DNA of 64,000 nt from Pikeienuella litoralis (GTDB taxonomy: Bacteria > Pseudomonadota > Alphaproteobacteria > Rhodobacterales > Rhodobacteraceae), in the NCBI RefSeq assembly GCF_037646705.1, contig NZ_JBBHER010000003.1, positions 310,001 to 374,000 on the forward strand, given 5' to 3'. The position numbers and the translations under genes were made by a program. Positions 1-9,088 of the stretch are shown piece after piece (position 1 is the stretch's first letter; each line of letters opens with the position of its first letter). Under the pieces are notes generated by a model. The model made no database searches. It had not been told where the DNA came from and saw only the letters and a list, made by a program, of their open reading frames with translations.

Positions 1-927
1 CACCGCGCCCGTCGGGCGCTCAACGGAAAGGGCGAGCGGGAGCGGCTCAACGTCGTCGCCCCGGAAAGCGCTCACGCCGGGCTGAACAAGGCTGGCGAGA
101 TCATGGATATCGACATTGTCCGCGTCCCCGTCGGGGCGGAGTGGCGCGCCGACGTCAAGCGGATGCTGGAACTGGTCGATGACCGCACAATCATGCTTTT
201 CGCCTCCGCCCCGTGCTACCCTTACGGCGTATTCGACCCGATCCGGGAGTTGGGAGCGGCGGCGGCCAAGCGCGATCTCTGGCTGCATGTCGACGCCTGT
301 TGGGGCGGCTTCATTTCCCCCTTCGCCAAGGAGCTCGGGTATGCGATTCCGCCGTGGGACCTCGGCGTGGAGGGCGTAACCAGTCTCTCCGCCGACATCC
401 ACAAGTTCGGCTATGGCGCGAAGGGCGCGTCCGCGCTGGTGTTTTGCGACCAGGATCTGAAGAAACTCGAACGTTTCGAGTTCTCGGGCTGGCCGCGGGG
501 CACTTACGCGACGCCGTCTTTCATGGGCAGCAAGCCGGCGGGAGCAATCGCGGCGGCCTGGGCGGTGATGCGTTTTCTCGGCCGCGAGGGCTATCTGGAA
601 ACCACCAAAGCGGCGATGGACGCGACCTGCCAGCTGATCGACGGCATCAACTCGATTCCGGGGTTGCGTTGCCTGGAGCCGAACCGTGAAGCCAACCTCT
701 ACGCGTATGCTTCACAGGACCCCGACGTGGATATCATCGCAGTCGCCAACGAATTGCAGAACAGGGGCTGGCTTCCCGGTCAGTTGCGCGAGCCGCTCGC
801 GATCCAGCAAGGGGTCAATCCCGTTCATCTGCCCGCGGCGCCGCAGTATCTGGAGGATGTCGCCGCGGCGGTGAAAATCGTGCGCAGGAGCGGTGAGCGC
901 GGCGTGTTCAACCCCAGGACATACTAG
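1..927 (+). CDS. PLP-dependent decarboxylase/lyase, 5' truncated
   Basis: The reading frame is open from base 1, so the N-terminal part lies outside the window; the internal ATG at 103 is not the start. The visible ~308 residues form the large and C-terminal domains of a fold-type I PLP enzyme of the group II decarboxylase / sphingosine-1-phosphate lyase type. The Schiff-base lysine is the K of DIHKFGYGAKGAS (codon at 403-405), preceded by a VDACWGG segment that carries the PLP-nitrogen aspartate. Such enzymes decarboxylate amino acids or cleave phospho-sphingoid bases; the substrate cannot be told from sequence. It lies upstream of a GntR regulator, a BKACE enzyme and a beta-transaminase on the same strand, so a role in amino-acid catabolism is inferred. 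Family assignment is good, specificity unknown. Confidence 0.8.
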   Translation, partial: HRARRALNGKGERERLNVVAPESAHAGLNKAGEIMDIDIVRVPVGAEWRADVKRMLELVDDRTIMLFASAPCYPYGVFDPIRELGAAAAKRDLWLHVDACWGGFISPFAKELGYAIPPWDLGVEGVTSLSADIHKFGYGAKGASALVFCDQDLKKLERFEFSGWPRGTYATPSFMGSKPAGAIAAAWAVMRFLGREGYLETTKAAMDATCQLIDGINSIPGLRCLEPNREANLYAYASQDPDVDIIAVANELQNRGWLPGQLREPLAIQQGVNPVHLPAAPQYLEDVAAAVKIVRRSGERGVFNPRTY

Positions 928-1053
928 CGGGAAGCGCGCTGAATGATCCGGCCCTGACCCCCCTTTCATAGAGGGGCGAAAACAAGAAAATCTCTTCATC
1001 CTTTTTACGATAATGAGACCCCTACGGAGAAAGCAAAATCAAGGTTGAGACCA

Positions 1054-1827
1054 ATGGCCAGATCCAAGCCAGCCGCAAACGAGACTCCGCCTGCAGCGGG
1101 CGCGCCTGGCGCAGGCGGGTCCGCGACGGCTCTCGGCTCCCCATTCGCCAGTCTGACTGGCGTGACGCGGCAGTCGCTCAATCAGCAAGTCTATGAATCA
1201 TTGCATCAGGCGGTGGCCAGCGGCTATTTCGCGCCCGGACAGGCGGTGCCGTTGCGCGCGGTCGCCAACGCGCTTGGCGTGAGCACCATGCCCGTGCGCG
1301 AAGCCGTCAAGAGCCTGGTGGCGATTGGAGCGCTCGAGCTGCTGGAAAATCGCCGCGTGCGCGTGCCGCTGGTCACCGCCGAGCGATATCGCGACCTGAT
1401 TGTCGCTCGCTCTCTGATCGAAGCGGCGACGGCTGACGCGGCCGCCAGAGTCGTAACCGACGCGACGCTGGAGGCGCTTGCCCGCGAGCATGAAGAGATG
1501 TGCGAGATTTCGGATCGTCCCCATAATGATGAGAACATCCGCGCTTATCTCGCCCACAATCAGACATTTCATTTCCTGATCTACGACGCGGTCAGTTCAC
1601 ATGCGTTGATCGACGTGATCCAGTCGCTCTGGGTTCGTGCGGGGCCATTCTTTCATATCCTGCACAAGCAAACCTCGGATTGGCGCGGCAATGACAATCA
1701 CGCGCGCATCCTCAGCGCCATGCAGCGCCATGACCCCGCCGAGGCGAGGGCCGCCGTCCATGCGGACATCGCCGGCGCCGCCGATCACATCGTCGGAGAC
1801 ACCCTGTTCCAGGCGACCGATGATTGA
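1054..1827 (+). CDS. GntR-family regulator, FadR/FCD subfamily
   Basis: A 257-residue transcription factor. After a disordered Ala/Gly/Pro-rich tail of about 30 residues comes a winged helix-turn-helix (SLNQQVYESLHQAV, then LRAVANALGVSTMPVREAVKSL), followed by an all-helical FCD effector domain with the usual RSLIEAATA and HNQTFHFLIY helices. FCD domains bind small carboxylates, often with a metal. ATG 1054 is chosen over the in-frame TTG at 1045 because AAGG at 1041-1044 is correctly spaced for it. The gene directly precedes the BKACE/transaminase pair, so it probably regulates that pair with a pathway intermediate as effector; this is inferred from position. The 126-base gap upstream holds only a weak 5-bp hairpin (960-976). 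Confidence 0.9.
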   Translation: MARSKPAANETPPAAGAPGAGGSATALGSPFASLTGVTRQSLNQQVYESLHQAVASGYFAPGQAVPLRAVANALGVSTMPVREAVKSLVAIGALELLENRRVRVPLVTAERYRDLIVARSLIEAATADAAARVVTDATLEALAREHEEMCEISDRPHNDENIRAYLAHNQTFHFLIYDAVSSHALIDVIQSLWVRAGPFFHILHKQTSDWRGNDNHARILSAMQRHDPAEARAAVHADIAGAADHIVGDTLFQATDD

Positions 1828-1908
1828 CGGGAGCCGAACAGAGCACTCGGAGTCGGCCGTTCCCCGGCTCTCCCCACCCCTGCGCACGCCACAAGAGAGG
1901 TCAGTCTG

Positions 1909-2787
1909 ATGAGCCGAAAGATCATGATTAGCTGTGCGGTGACCGGATCCGCGGATTCAACGGGCAAGAACCCGGCGGTGCCGGTGACGCCGCAAGCGAT
2001 CGCCACATCGGCGATCGACGCGGCCAAAGCCGGAGCTGCGATCGTGCATATTCATGTGCGCGACCCGAAAACCACCGCGCCAAGCATGGATCTGGCGCTC
2101 TATCGCGAAGTCACCGAACGCATTCGCGACAGCGGCGTCGACGTGATCATCAACCTGACCACCGGCACGGGCGGCCGCTTTACGCCTGGCGAGACAAATC
2201 CGCGGGAGGGCGGCCCCGGCACGACGTTGTCTCTGCCGGATGAGCGGACGCGCCATGTCGAAGCTCTGCGCCCCGAAATCTGCAGCCTCGACATGGGCTC
2301 GATGAACATGGGCGATCACGCGTTCCTCAATACGCCCATCCACCTTCGCGCCATGGCCAAGACGATCAGCGACGCTGGCGTGCTTCCGGAGCTTGAGGTG
2401 TTCGAGGCCGGCCATGTGCGGCTCGCGCGCCGCATGATCGATGAGGGGGTGATCCGTTCCCCGGCCCTGTTCCAGATCTGTCTCGGCATCCTGTGGTCGC
2501 AGCCGGCCAGCACCGAAGCGATGCTGTACATGCGCAATCTGCTGCCGCCGGATTGCGTGTGGTTCGCCTTCGGCATCTCCATGCATCAGTTTCCCATGGT
2601 TGCGCAGGCGATCCTGCTCGGCGGCAATGTCCGCGTCGGGCTGGAGGACAATCTATATCTCGCGCGCGGCAAGCTGGCGCCGAGCAACGCGGCGCTGGTC
2701 GAAAGGGCGGTGTCCATCATCGACAGTCTCGGCCACAGTCCGGCTACACCGGCCGAGGCGCGCGCCTTGCTGAATATCAGCCGTTAA
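1909..2787 (+). CDS. Beta-keto acid cleavage enzyme (BKACE, DUF849)
   Basis: 292 residues, the usual BKACE length. The family (founder: 3-keto-5-aminohexanoate cleavage enzyme, Kce) condenses a beta-keto acid with acetyl-CoA and splits the product into acetoacetate and a new acyl-CoA. The zinc-binding HIH pair is seen in AIVHIHVRDP (H47, H49), and the conserved GLEDN segment near residue 230 supplies the third ligand and active-site acids. The start is supported by a GAGAGG ribosome site. Only 15 bases separate it from the next gene, which resembles beta-amino acid transaminases: transamination of a beta-amino acid would give exactly the beta-keto acid that a BKACE consumes. The natural substrate is not determined by sequence alone. 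Confidence 0.92.
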   Translation: MSRKIMISCAVTGSADSTGKNPAVPVTPQAIATSAIDAAKAGAAIVHIHVRDPKTTAPSMDLALYREVTERIRDSGVDVIINLTTGTGGRFTPGETNPREGGPGTTLSLPDERTRHVEALRPEICSLDMGSMNMGDHAFLNTPIHLRAMAKTISDAGVLPELEVFEAGHVRLARRMIDEGVIRSPALFQICLGILWSQPASTEAMLYMRNLLPPDCVWFAFGISMHQFPMVAQAILLGGNVRVGLEDNLYLARGKLAPSNAALVERAVSIIDSLGHSPATPAEARALLNISR

Positions 2788-2802
2788 CACCTGGAGGAAG
2801 TC

Positions 2803-4125
2803 ATGTCGGACAGCACTACCAACGTCAGCCTGGAATCCGCGCTGCAGGAGGCGCAGGAGACTTTCACCAGCCGGAACCCGAAGAGCGAAACGGCCTACGT
2901 CAAGGCCACGAAATCCATGCCTGGCGGCAACACCCGCACCAGCCTGTTCTACACGCCGTTCCCCCTGGCCATGGTGCGCGGCGAAGGCCCGCATCTATGG
3001 GATGCGGATGGGCATGAATACACCGACTTCCTCGGCGAATACACGGCCGGCATATTCGGCCATTCCCATCCGGTCATTCGTGCGGCGATCGACAGGACGC
3101 TGGACGCCGGCATAAATTACGGCGGGCATGGTCTGCTCGAAGCCGAGTTCGCCGCGACCCTGTGCGAACGTTTCCCGGCCCTCGATCTGGTGCGTTTCAC
3201 CAATTCCGGAACCGAAGCCAACCTCATGGCGATCAGCACGGCGTTGGCGGTGAACAAGCGCAAGAAGGTGATGGTGTTCAATGGCGGCTACCATGGCGGC
3301 GTGTTCACCTTCCACCATGGGCACAACATCATCAACGCGCCGTTCGATTTTGTTATCGCCCGCTACAACGATGTCCACGCGACACGGCAGTTGATCGAGG
3401 ACAACGCCTCCGCGCTCGGCGTGGTGATCCTCGAGCCGATGCAGGGCGGCGGCGGGTGCATCCCGGCGACACGCGAATTCCTCGAGATGCTGCGCGAAAC
3501 GACGAAAGCGCATGGCGTCACGCTGATCTTCGACGAGGTGATGACCTCGCGCCTCGGCCCGGGCGGGCTGCAGGGGGAGCATGGCGTCACCCCGGATCTC
3601 ACCACGCTCGGCAAATATATCGGAGGAGGCATGAGCTTCGGCGCATTCGGCGGCGCGGCAAGCATCATGAGCCATCTCGACCCGCGACAGCCGCACGCCA
3701 TCTCCCACGCGGGCACCTTTAACAACAATGTGCTCACCATGGCGGCCGGCATGGCGGCGATGACCGAAATCTACACCAGAGATGCGGTCAAGGCGCTGAA
3801 CGAATTCGGGGAGGACACCCGCGACAAGCTGAACATGCTCGCCAGAAAACATGGCGTTGAGATGAGCTTCACCGGGCTTGGGTCGATGATGAATGTCCAC
3901 ATGACGACAGACAGGATTCATAACGTGGAGGATGCGGCGCGAGGCGATGCGCGCGCGCGCGATCTGTTCTTCTTCGACATGCTCGAGCGCGGCATCTATC
4001 TGGCGCGGCGCGGCATGATCAATCTGTCGCTGGTCCACGAACAACGCCACGTCGACTCTCTGCTTGCTGCGGTCGAGGATTTCATCACCATTCGTCGGCC
4101 CCTGCTTTCCGGCAAGGCGCGCTGA
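2803..4125 (+). CDS. Class III aminotransferase, beta-amino acid transaminase type
   Basis: 440 residues of the glutamate-1-semialdehyde aminomutase-like branch. PLP lysine K271 lies in TTLGKYIGGGMSFGAFGG and the PLP-nitrogen aspartate D244 in LIFDEVMTSR. From memory it closely resembles the Variovorax beta-phenylalanine transaminase: the segment MPGGNTRTSLFYTPFP matches that enzyme's carboxylate-binding arginine region (R45 here, R41 there, with the lysine shifted by the same four residues), and a second arginine (R403) sits in ARRGMINLS. A beta-transaminase is therefore favoured over a haem-pathway HemL, which is also unlikely in this catabolic setting. A strong GGAGG lies just upstream. 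It probably forms an operon with the BKACE gene. Confidence 0.88.
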   Translation: MSDSTTNVSLESALQEAQETFTSRNPKSETAYVKATKSMPGGNTRTSLFYTPFPLAMVRGEGPHLWDADGHEYTDFLGEYTAGIFGHSHPVIRAAIDRTLDAGINYGGHGLLEAEFAATLCERFPALDLVRFTNSGTEANLMAISTALAVNKRKKVMVFNGGYHGGVFTFHHGHNIINAPFDFVIARYNDVHATRQLIEDNASALGVVILEPMQGGGGCIPATREFLEMLRETTKAHGVTLIFDEVMTSRLGPGGLQGEHGVTPDLTTLGKYIGGGMSFGAFGGAASIMSHLDPRQPHAISHAGTFNNNVLTMAAGMAAMTEIYTRDAVKALNEFGEDTRDKLNMLARKHGVEMSFTGLGSMMNVHMTTDRIHNVEDAARGDARARDLFFFDMLERGIYLARRGMINLSLVHEQRHVDSLLAAVEDFITIRRPLLSGKAR

Positions 4126-4542
4126 ATGAAGTGGCGCAATCCTAGCGGACCCTGACCCGCCGCCGCCTTGTCATGCGCCCGCGACCGGAACCCGGCGGGC
4201 GTTTGCGCCAATCGGCGCGGGGGGTGCGATCGCCGGTCGCGCGGATCTTTCATTTCGCGCTGCGCGGCGCGCGATTGGGCGCGTCTTTCGGCGTTGTCCT
4301 GTGGGGACGGCTCTGTCTTCGCACGGGTTGATTTGAGTTTTGGCGATCGTTGCGGGGCGCGGTCATGTGTCCGCCCGGCGCCGTCACGCGGGCCGCGCGG
4401 GTCTCCGTTCGGCGAGGGGCCGCAAAGCTTCAGGCTGCGCCGAGGCGTCGCCCCTCGCCGCCATAGGCGGGCCGGTCGGGATGCGATGGGCGTGTTGGGC
4501 CGCTCAAGACCTTCGGCGACATCGCATGCGCCGTGGTATGGA
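4126..4542. other. Intergenic between convergent genes
   Basis: This 417-base stretch separates two converging transcription units. No credible gene is seen; the open frames here are fragmentary and Arg-rich. A 9-bp inverted repeat (GGCGAGGGG at 4411-4419, CCCCTCGCC at 4451-4459) could serve as a terminator for the minus-strand or plus-strand unit but has a 31-base loop and no T-run. Confidence 0.6.
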
Positions 4543-5937
4543 TCAGTCGAGCGCGGATTCCGCTTGGCGATCGGCGGCGTTGCAGGCGGCGTCGATCGCG
4601 GCGCCAAGCCGTTCGACGATCATACCGATATGATCCTCCGTCACGATATACGGGGGCGCGAGCAGGATATGGTCGCCATGGCGGCCGTCGACGGTCCCGC
4701 CTGATGGGTAGCAGGCGAGACCGCGGGCGAGAGCCTCCTGCTTGACTCGCGCATGCAGCTTCAACGCGGGATCGAACGGCCTTTTCGTCGTGCGGTCGGC
4801 GACCAGCTCGACGCCGCGGAACAGGCCCCGGCCGCGAATGTCTCCGACATGGCGGTGGTTGCCGAGGCGGTTTACAAGCTGGTCGTCGAGCAGGTCTCCC
4901 ATCTTCCGAACCTGCTCCAGCAGCCCCTCCTCCCTGATGACGCGCTGGACGGCGAGCGCCGCCGCGCAGGCCATCGGATGTGCGAGGTAGGTGTGGCCGT
5001 GCTGGAAAGCGCCCGATCCGTCGCGGATCGCATCGACGATCCTGGCCGACGCAAGGGTCGCTCCAATCGGTTGGTAGCCGCCGCCGAGCCCCTTGGCCAC
5101 GACCTGGATATCCGGGGCGACGCCTTCCTGCTCCCAGGCGTGGAGCGTGCCCGTGCGGCCGATGCCGCACATCACCTCGTCGAGGATCAACAGGGCGCCA
5201 TGGCGGTCGCAGATCTCGCGGACCGCCCGGAAGTAATTCTCCGGAGCCGGGACGCACCCCGCCGTGGCGCCGACGACCGGCTCGGCGACGAAGGCGGCCA
5301 CGGTATCGGGTCCGACGCGCTGAAACTCCGCTTCAAGTTCGGCGGCCAGCCGCCGCACGAACGCCCCGTCATCTTCGGTCTCCCGCTTCTCGCGATAGGC
5401 GAAGGCTGGCGTCACATGACTGAAGGAATCCGACAACAGCGGAGCGTATGGCGCGCGCCGTCCGGCGTTGCCCCCCACCGCCAGCGCGCCGAGGGTGTTG
5501 CCGTGATAGCTCTGCCGGCGGGCGATGAAATGCGAGCGGGCCGGTTGGCCGATCTCGATGAAGTACTGGCGTGCGAGTTTCAGCGCAGCCTCGACGGCTT
5601 CCGAGCCGCCGCTGACCAGATAGGCGTACGCAAGTCCCCCCGGCCGATGGCCCACGAGCTCATCGGCCAAGGCTTCGGCCGGTTCCGACGTAAAGAAACT
5701 GGTGTGAGCGAACGTCAGCTTGCCGGCCTGCGCGGCCATCGCCGAGAGCACCCGGGGGTGCTGATGGCCAAGGCATGACACCGCGGCTCCGCCGGAGCCG
5801 TCCAGGATCTCGCGCCCGTCCGCATCGATCAGCCAGACGTCGCGCCCCCCGACCGCAAGCGGGGGCGCGCCGTGCAGGTTGCGATGCAGAAGATTGCTAT
5901 GCGGCGATGAGCCCGAACGTTCGGCAGGGCTGATCAT
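4543..5937 (-). CDS. Class III aminotransferase, last gene of ureohydrolase/ABC operon
   Basis: 464 residues of the omega-amino acid:pyruvate/oxo-acid transaminase type (fold-type I PLP). SGGSEAVEAALKLARQY binds PLP phosphate, D253 is in LILDEVMCG and the Schiff-base lysine is K282 in VVAKGLGGGYQPIGA. Such enzymes transaminate omega-amines, beta-alanine, GABA or diamines. The start has GAGGAG nine bases upstream. It lies 15 bases after a ureohydrolase gene at the end of a seven-gene minus-strand run; hydrolysis of a guanidino compound would yield a primary amine, a natural substrate for such an enzyme. It is distinct from the GSA-like aminotransferase that converges on it. Exact substrate unknown. 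Confidence 0.9.
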   Translation of the reverse strand: MISPAERSGSSPHSNLLHRNLHGAPPLAVGGRDVWLIDADGREILDGSGGAAVSCLGHQHPRVLSAMAAQAGKLTFAHTSFFTSEPAEALADELVGHRPGGLAYAYLVSGGSEAVEAALKLARQYFIEIGQPARSHFIARRQSYHGNTLGALAVGGNAGRRAPYAPLLSDSFSHVTPAFAYREKRETEDDGAFVRRLAAELEAEFQRVGPDTVAAFVAEPVVGATAGCVPAPENYFRAVREICDRHGALLILDEVMCGIGRTGTLHAWEQEGVAPDIQVVAKGLGGGYQPIGATLASARIVDAIRDGSGAFQHGHTYLAHPMACAAALAVQRVIREEGLLEQVRKMGDLLDDQLVNRLGNHRHVGDIRGRGLFRGVELVADRTTKRPFDPALKLHARVKQEALARGLACYPSGGTVDGRHGDHILLAPPYIVTEDHIGMIVERLGAAIDAACNAADRQAESALD

Positions 5938-5952
5938 CGTGGGGTCTCCTCG

Positions 5953-6966
5953 TCAGGACGTCGCGGGAACGATGCAAACCATCTCGAACAGGATCTGCGC
6001 GGTGAGATAGGCTGTCAGGTGGCTCACGTCATGAACTGGCGAGAGCTCCACCAGGTCCATGGCGACAATGTCCCTGGAGACGGCTGTCAGCGCGCGCAGG
6101 GCTTCGACCGCCTCAAAACTCGTCGGGCCGAACGGCTCGGGGCTGCCGATGCCCGGCGCATGCGCGGAGTCAACGAAGTCCATGTCGAAGGTGACATAGA
6201 TCTTCGATCCCGCAAGACGCGCCAGACGAGCGGCCAGCGACTTGCGTATCGTCGGCGCCATCGCCTTGAGATCGTGGGTGGTGACGCGTTCGATGCCGTG
6301 CTGATTGAGGAAGGCGATCTCTCCGGGATGGTAGTGCTTGCGGATGCCGATCTGGATCATCCTGTCGGGAGCGACGATGCCCTCTTCGACCGCGCGCCGG
6401 AACACGCTGCCATAATGATAGTCCGCGCCGAACTGCGAGTCGGAGACATCGCAATGCGCATCGAAATGCACCACCGACAGCGGCCCATGCTTGGCGTGCG
6501 CCGCGCGCAGCAGCGGAAGCGTGATCGAATGATCGCCGCCGATGGCGACCGGCAGCATCCCGGCCGCGTGCAGTTTGGCGACGCCGGCCTGGATCGCCTG
6601 ATAAGTGTCGGTGATCGAGAAGGGTGAGACGAGAATATCGCCGCAATCGACAATGCGATGCGCCTCGAACGGCTGGACATCGAGTTCGGCGTTATAGCCG
6701 GAAATCCGGAAGCTGCTATCGCGCACGCCGCGCGGGCCAAAGCGCGACCCGCCGGTGCGCGAGCTGCCGCCATCGAACGGCACGCCGACGATCCCGATGG
6801 TCGCGTCGGCGGGATCGTCCATCGGCGGCGCCTTGAGGAAAGTCGCAAGCCCACTGAACCGTCGATGATCGTCCGCCTGGATCAGCAGGCCTTCAGTATA
6901 CCCTCCGGATGCTCCGAGGATGCCCGTCACATAGTTGGGTGGAACCGGTGCAGCTGGGTTGGCCAT
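5953..6966 (-). CDS. Ureohydrolase (agmatinase/arginase superfamily), copy 1
   Basis: 337 residues. The binuclear-metal signature of the family is complete: IGGDHSI (His), FDAHCD (Asp-His-Asp) and FDMDFVDS (Asp-Asp), with the glutamate of DLVELSP. These enzymes hydrolyse guanidino groups to urea plus amine. The segment after the last aspartates is atypical, with VDSAHAPGIGSPEP where agmatinases have LDPAFAPG. The ATG at 6966 is chosen over that at 6972 because GGAG lies eight bases away. It sits between the ABC transporter ATPase and an aminotransferase in one operon, so its substrate is probably delivered by that transporter. Agmatine, guanidinobutyrate, guanidinopropionate, guanidine or another guanidino acid are all possible; I cannot choose. 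Confidence 0.9.
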   Translation of the reverse strand: MANPAAPVPPNYVTGILGASGGYTEGLLIQADDHRRFSGLATFLKAPPMDDPADATIGIVGVPFDGGSSRTGGSRFGPRGVRDSSFRISGYNAELDVQPFEAHRIVDCGDILVSPFSITDTYQAIQAGVAKLHAAGMLPVAIGGDHSITLPLLRAAHAKHGPLSVVHFDAHCDVSDSQFGADYHYGSVFRRAVEEGIVAPDRMIQIGIRKHYHPGEIAFLNQHGIERVTTHDLKAMAPTIRKSLAARLARLAGSKIYVTFDMDFVDSAHAPGIGSPEPFGPTSFEAVEALRALTAVSRDIVAMDLVELSPVHDVSHLTAYLTAQILFEMVCIVPATS

Positions 6967-7024
6967 CGTCATATCTCCATCAGATCATGCATGATTGCGG
7001 CCCCAGCTCGTCGCGAGCGGGGTT

Positions 7025-9088
7025 TTAGGCGGAAGTAGTCTTTTTCGACGACTGGAGCGGTTGGCGCAGCGCCTCGCGGGAGAGATGGCAGGTGATCCAG
7101 TGTCCCTCGCTCAATTCCACAAGAGGCGGCGCCTTCTCCTCGCAGATCGCGCCGATCTTGCGCGGGCAGCGATTGTGGAAGCGGCACCCCGTCGTCGCGC
7201 CGAAAAGAGGCCCGGCCGCCTCGCGCAGCCTGACGCGCGCGCCTTCCGCAGCATCGTCGCCGATCGTCGGCACCGCGGAGAGCAGCGCCTCGGTATAGGG
7301 GTGGTTCGGCCGCGCGAGAACCTTGTCGGTGGGGCCTTCCTCACAGATCGCGCCCGCATACATCACCGCAATGCGGTCCGCGATATGAGCGACCGCCGAC
7401 AGATCATGCGAAATGAAAAGATAAGAGAGCTTCAACTCCTCGCGCAGATCGGCGAGCAGGTTGAGCACCGTCGCCTGAACCGACACGTCGAGGGAAGAAA
7501 CCGGCTCGTCGCAAACGATGAATTTCGGCTTGCTCGCCAGCGCCCGCGCGATGCTGACGCGCTGGCGTTCGCCGCCGCTGAGCTGATGCGGAAAGCGTTC
7601 AGCGAAATGGCCCGGCAGCCCCACCGATTCCAGAAGCGCCTCGATCCGCGCCCGGCGCTCGGGCTTCGGCACGTCGCCCAGCAGGTCGAGCGAACGACCG
7701 ATCGTGGCGCCCACCCGTCTTCGAGGGTTGAGCGAGGAGGTCGGATTCTGGAACACGATCTGCACATCGCCACGGAACGCGTGCAGCGCGTCGCCGCGAG
7801 CCTCGCTCACGTCCTCCCCATCGAAGACCACTTCACCGATATCGGGTTCAATCAGGCGGATCAGGCAGCGTCCGAGCGTCGATTTCCCGCTGCCGCTTTC
7901 CCCCACCAGCCCCAGCACCTCGCCGGGCGCCACCTTCAACGACACGCCGTCGACGGCCCTGACCTCGGGCCGCTCAATGCGGATCATGGCCGGTCCGCCG
8001 AGCTTGATGCGGCGCGCGCCCGCAAAGCGTTTGCCAATGTCGCGCGCCTCCATGAGCGGCTCGCCGGCGGGCGCGACATAGGTTTCTCCTACACTCCGCT
8101 CCTCTTGACGCGTCGGCAGAGCGTCGGCGCGCCAACAGCGCACCATGCCTTCAGCGAAGGGGAGCAACTGTTGCGGCTCCGTCCGGCATTCCTCGATCGC
8201 ATGCGGGCAACGCGGATGAAACACGCAGCCGGATGGAGGGTTGCCGGGCTCCGGCAGATGGCCGGGAATCGGTTTGAGCCGCGCCCTCCGCTGCGGACCG
8301 ATGGAGGGGATCGCCCCGAGCAGCCCTTGCGTATAAGGGTGGCGCGGATGTTTGAGGGTCGCGTCCTTGCGCCCCTCCTCCAGCACGGCGCCCGAATAGA
8401 GCACGCAAACGCGATCGCAGAGCTTGTTCACCACACCGAGGTTATGGGTGATGAACAGCATCGCCAGATTGCGCCGCCGCCTCAGTTCATCCAGAAGATC
8501 GAGAATTTGCGCTTCGATCGTCACGTCAAGCGCTGTCGTCGGTTCATCCAGAACGATCAGATCCGGCTCGCAGATCAGAGCCGACGCGATGAGCACACGT
8601 TGCTGCATGCCGCCGCTCAACTGATGCGGATATGACGACACCAGTTCGGACGGCCGCGGGAGCCCGACCTCGGAAAAGGCCTCGACAACCCGCTCCATCG
8701 CGTCGCTTCGGGACATGCCCTGATGCCGCATCAGCGGTTCAGCGGTCTGCTGTCCGACCCGCATCCCCGGATTGAGGGTGCCGAATGGATCCTGGAACAC
8801 CATGCTCAGGCGATTGCCGCGCAGCGCCCGAAGCTCGGCGGGCGAGGCCTGCGTCAGATCCTTGCCGTCATAGAATATGCCGCCGCCAGTCACCGTCGCC
8901 TCGGAGCCGAGCAACCCGAGGACCGACATCGCGACGGTGCTCTTTCCCGACCCCGACTCGCCGACGAGCGCCAGCGCCTCGCCGCGCTCAATGGAAAACG
9001 ATACGTCGCGCAGCGCCGGAACGTTCCCAGACAGCGACGCATAGGCGACATTCAGGGAGTCGACGCGCAGAAGTGGCGAGGTGCTCAT
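7025..9088 (-). CDS. Fused double ATPase of Dpp/Opp-type ABC importer (DppD-DppF)
   Basis: 687 residues containing two complete nucleotide-binding domains in one chain, which most peptide importers encode as separate genes. Domain 1 (about 1-320) has GESGSGKST, the signature LSGGMQQRV and Walker B LIVLDEPTTALD, then the oligopeptide-transporter C-terminal cysteine motif CVFHPRCPHAIEEC. Domain 2 (about 345-670) has GESGSGKST, LSGGERQRV, FIVCDEPVSSLD and a second CRFHNRCPRKIGAIC motif. Fused versions are known in alphaproteobacterial glutathione/peptide/nickel-type systems. It overlaps the permease gene upstream by four bases, showing translational coupling. It energises uptake by the neighbouring permeases and substrate-binding protein. 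Confidence 0.95.
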   Translation of the reverse strand: MSTSPLLRVDSLNVAYASLSGNVPALRDVSFSIERGEALALVGESGSGKSTVAMSVLGLLGSEATVTGGGIFYDGKDLTQASPAELRALRGNRLSMVFQDPFGTLNPGMRVGQQTAEPLMRHQGMSRSDAMERVVEAFSEVGLPRPSELVSSYPHQLSGGMQQRVLIASALICEPDLIVLDEPTTALDVTIEAQILDLLDELRRRRNLAMLFITHNLGVVNKLCDRVCVLYSGAVLEEGRKDATLKHPRHPYTQGLLGAIPSIGPQRRARLKPIPGHLPEPGNPPSGCVFHPRCPHAIEECRTEPQQLLPFAEGMVRCWRADALPTRQEERSVGETYVAPAGEPLMEARDIGKRFAGARRIKLGGPAMIRIERPEVRAVDGVSLKVAPGEVLGLVGESGSGKSTLGRCLIRLIEPDIGEVVFDGEDVSEARGDALHAFRGDVQIVFQNPTSSLNPRRRVGATIGRSLDLLGDVPKPERRARIEALLESVGLPGHFAERFPHQLSGGERQRVSIARALASKPKFIVCDEPVSSLDVSVQATVLNLLADLREELKLSYLFISHDLSAVAHIADRIAVMYAGAICEEGPTDKVLARPNHPYTEALLSAVPTIGDDAAEGARVRLREAAGPLFGATTGCRFHNRCPRKIGAICEEKAPPLVELSEGHWITCHLSREALRQPLQSSKKTTSA

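Noticed and set aside
2803..4125. Calling this gene hemL (glutamate-1-semialdehyde aminomutase)
   Set aside because: The N-terminal arginine region matches beta-amino acid transaminases and the neighbours are catabolic, not haem genes.
4168..4704. Plus-strand open frame in the convergent spacer near 4.2-4.7 kb
   Set aside because: Arg-rich composition, no ribosome site, and it runs into the antisense of the aminotransferase gene.
6995..8635. Plus-strand frame of 546 codons over the double ATPase gene
   Set aside because: The minus strand encodes two complete ATPase domains; the plus-strand product has no recognisable features.
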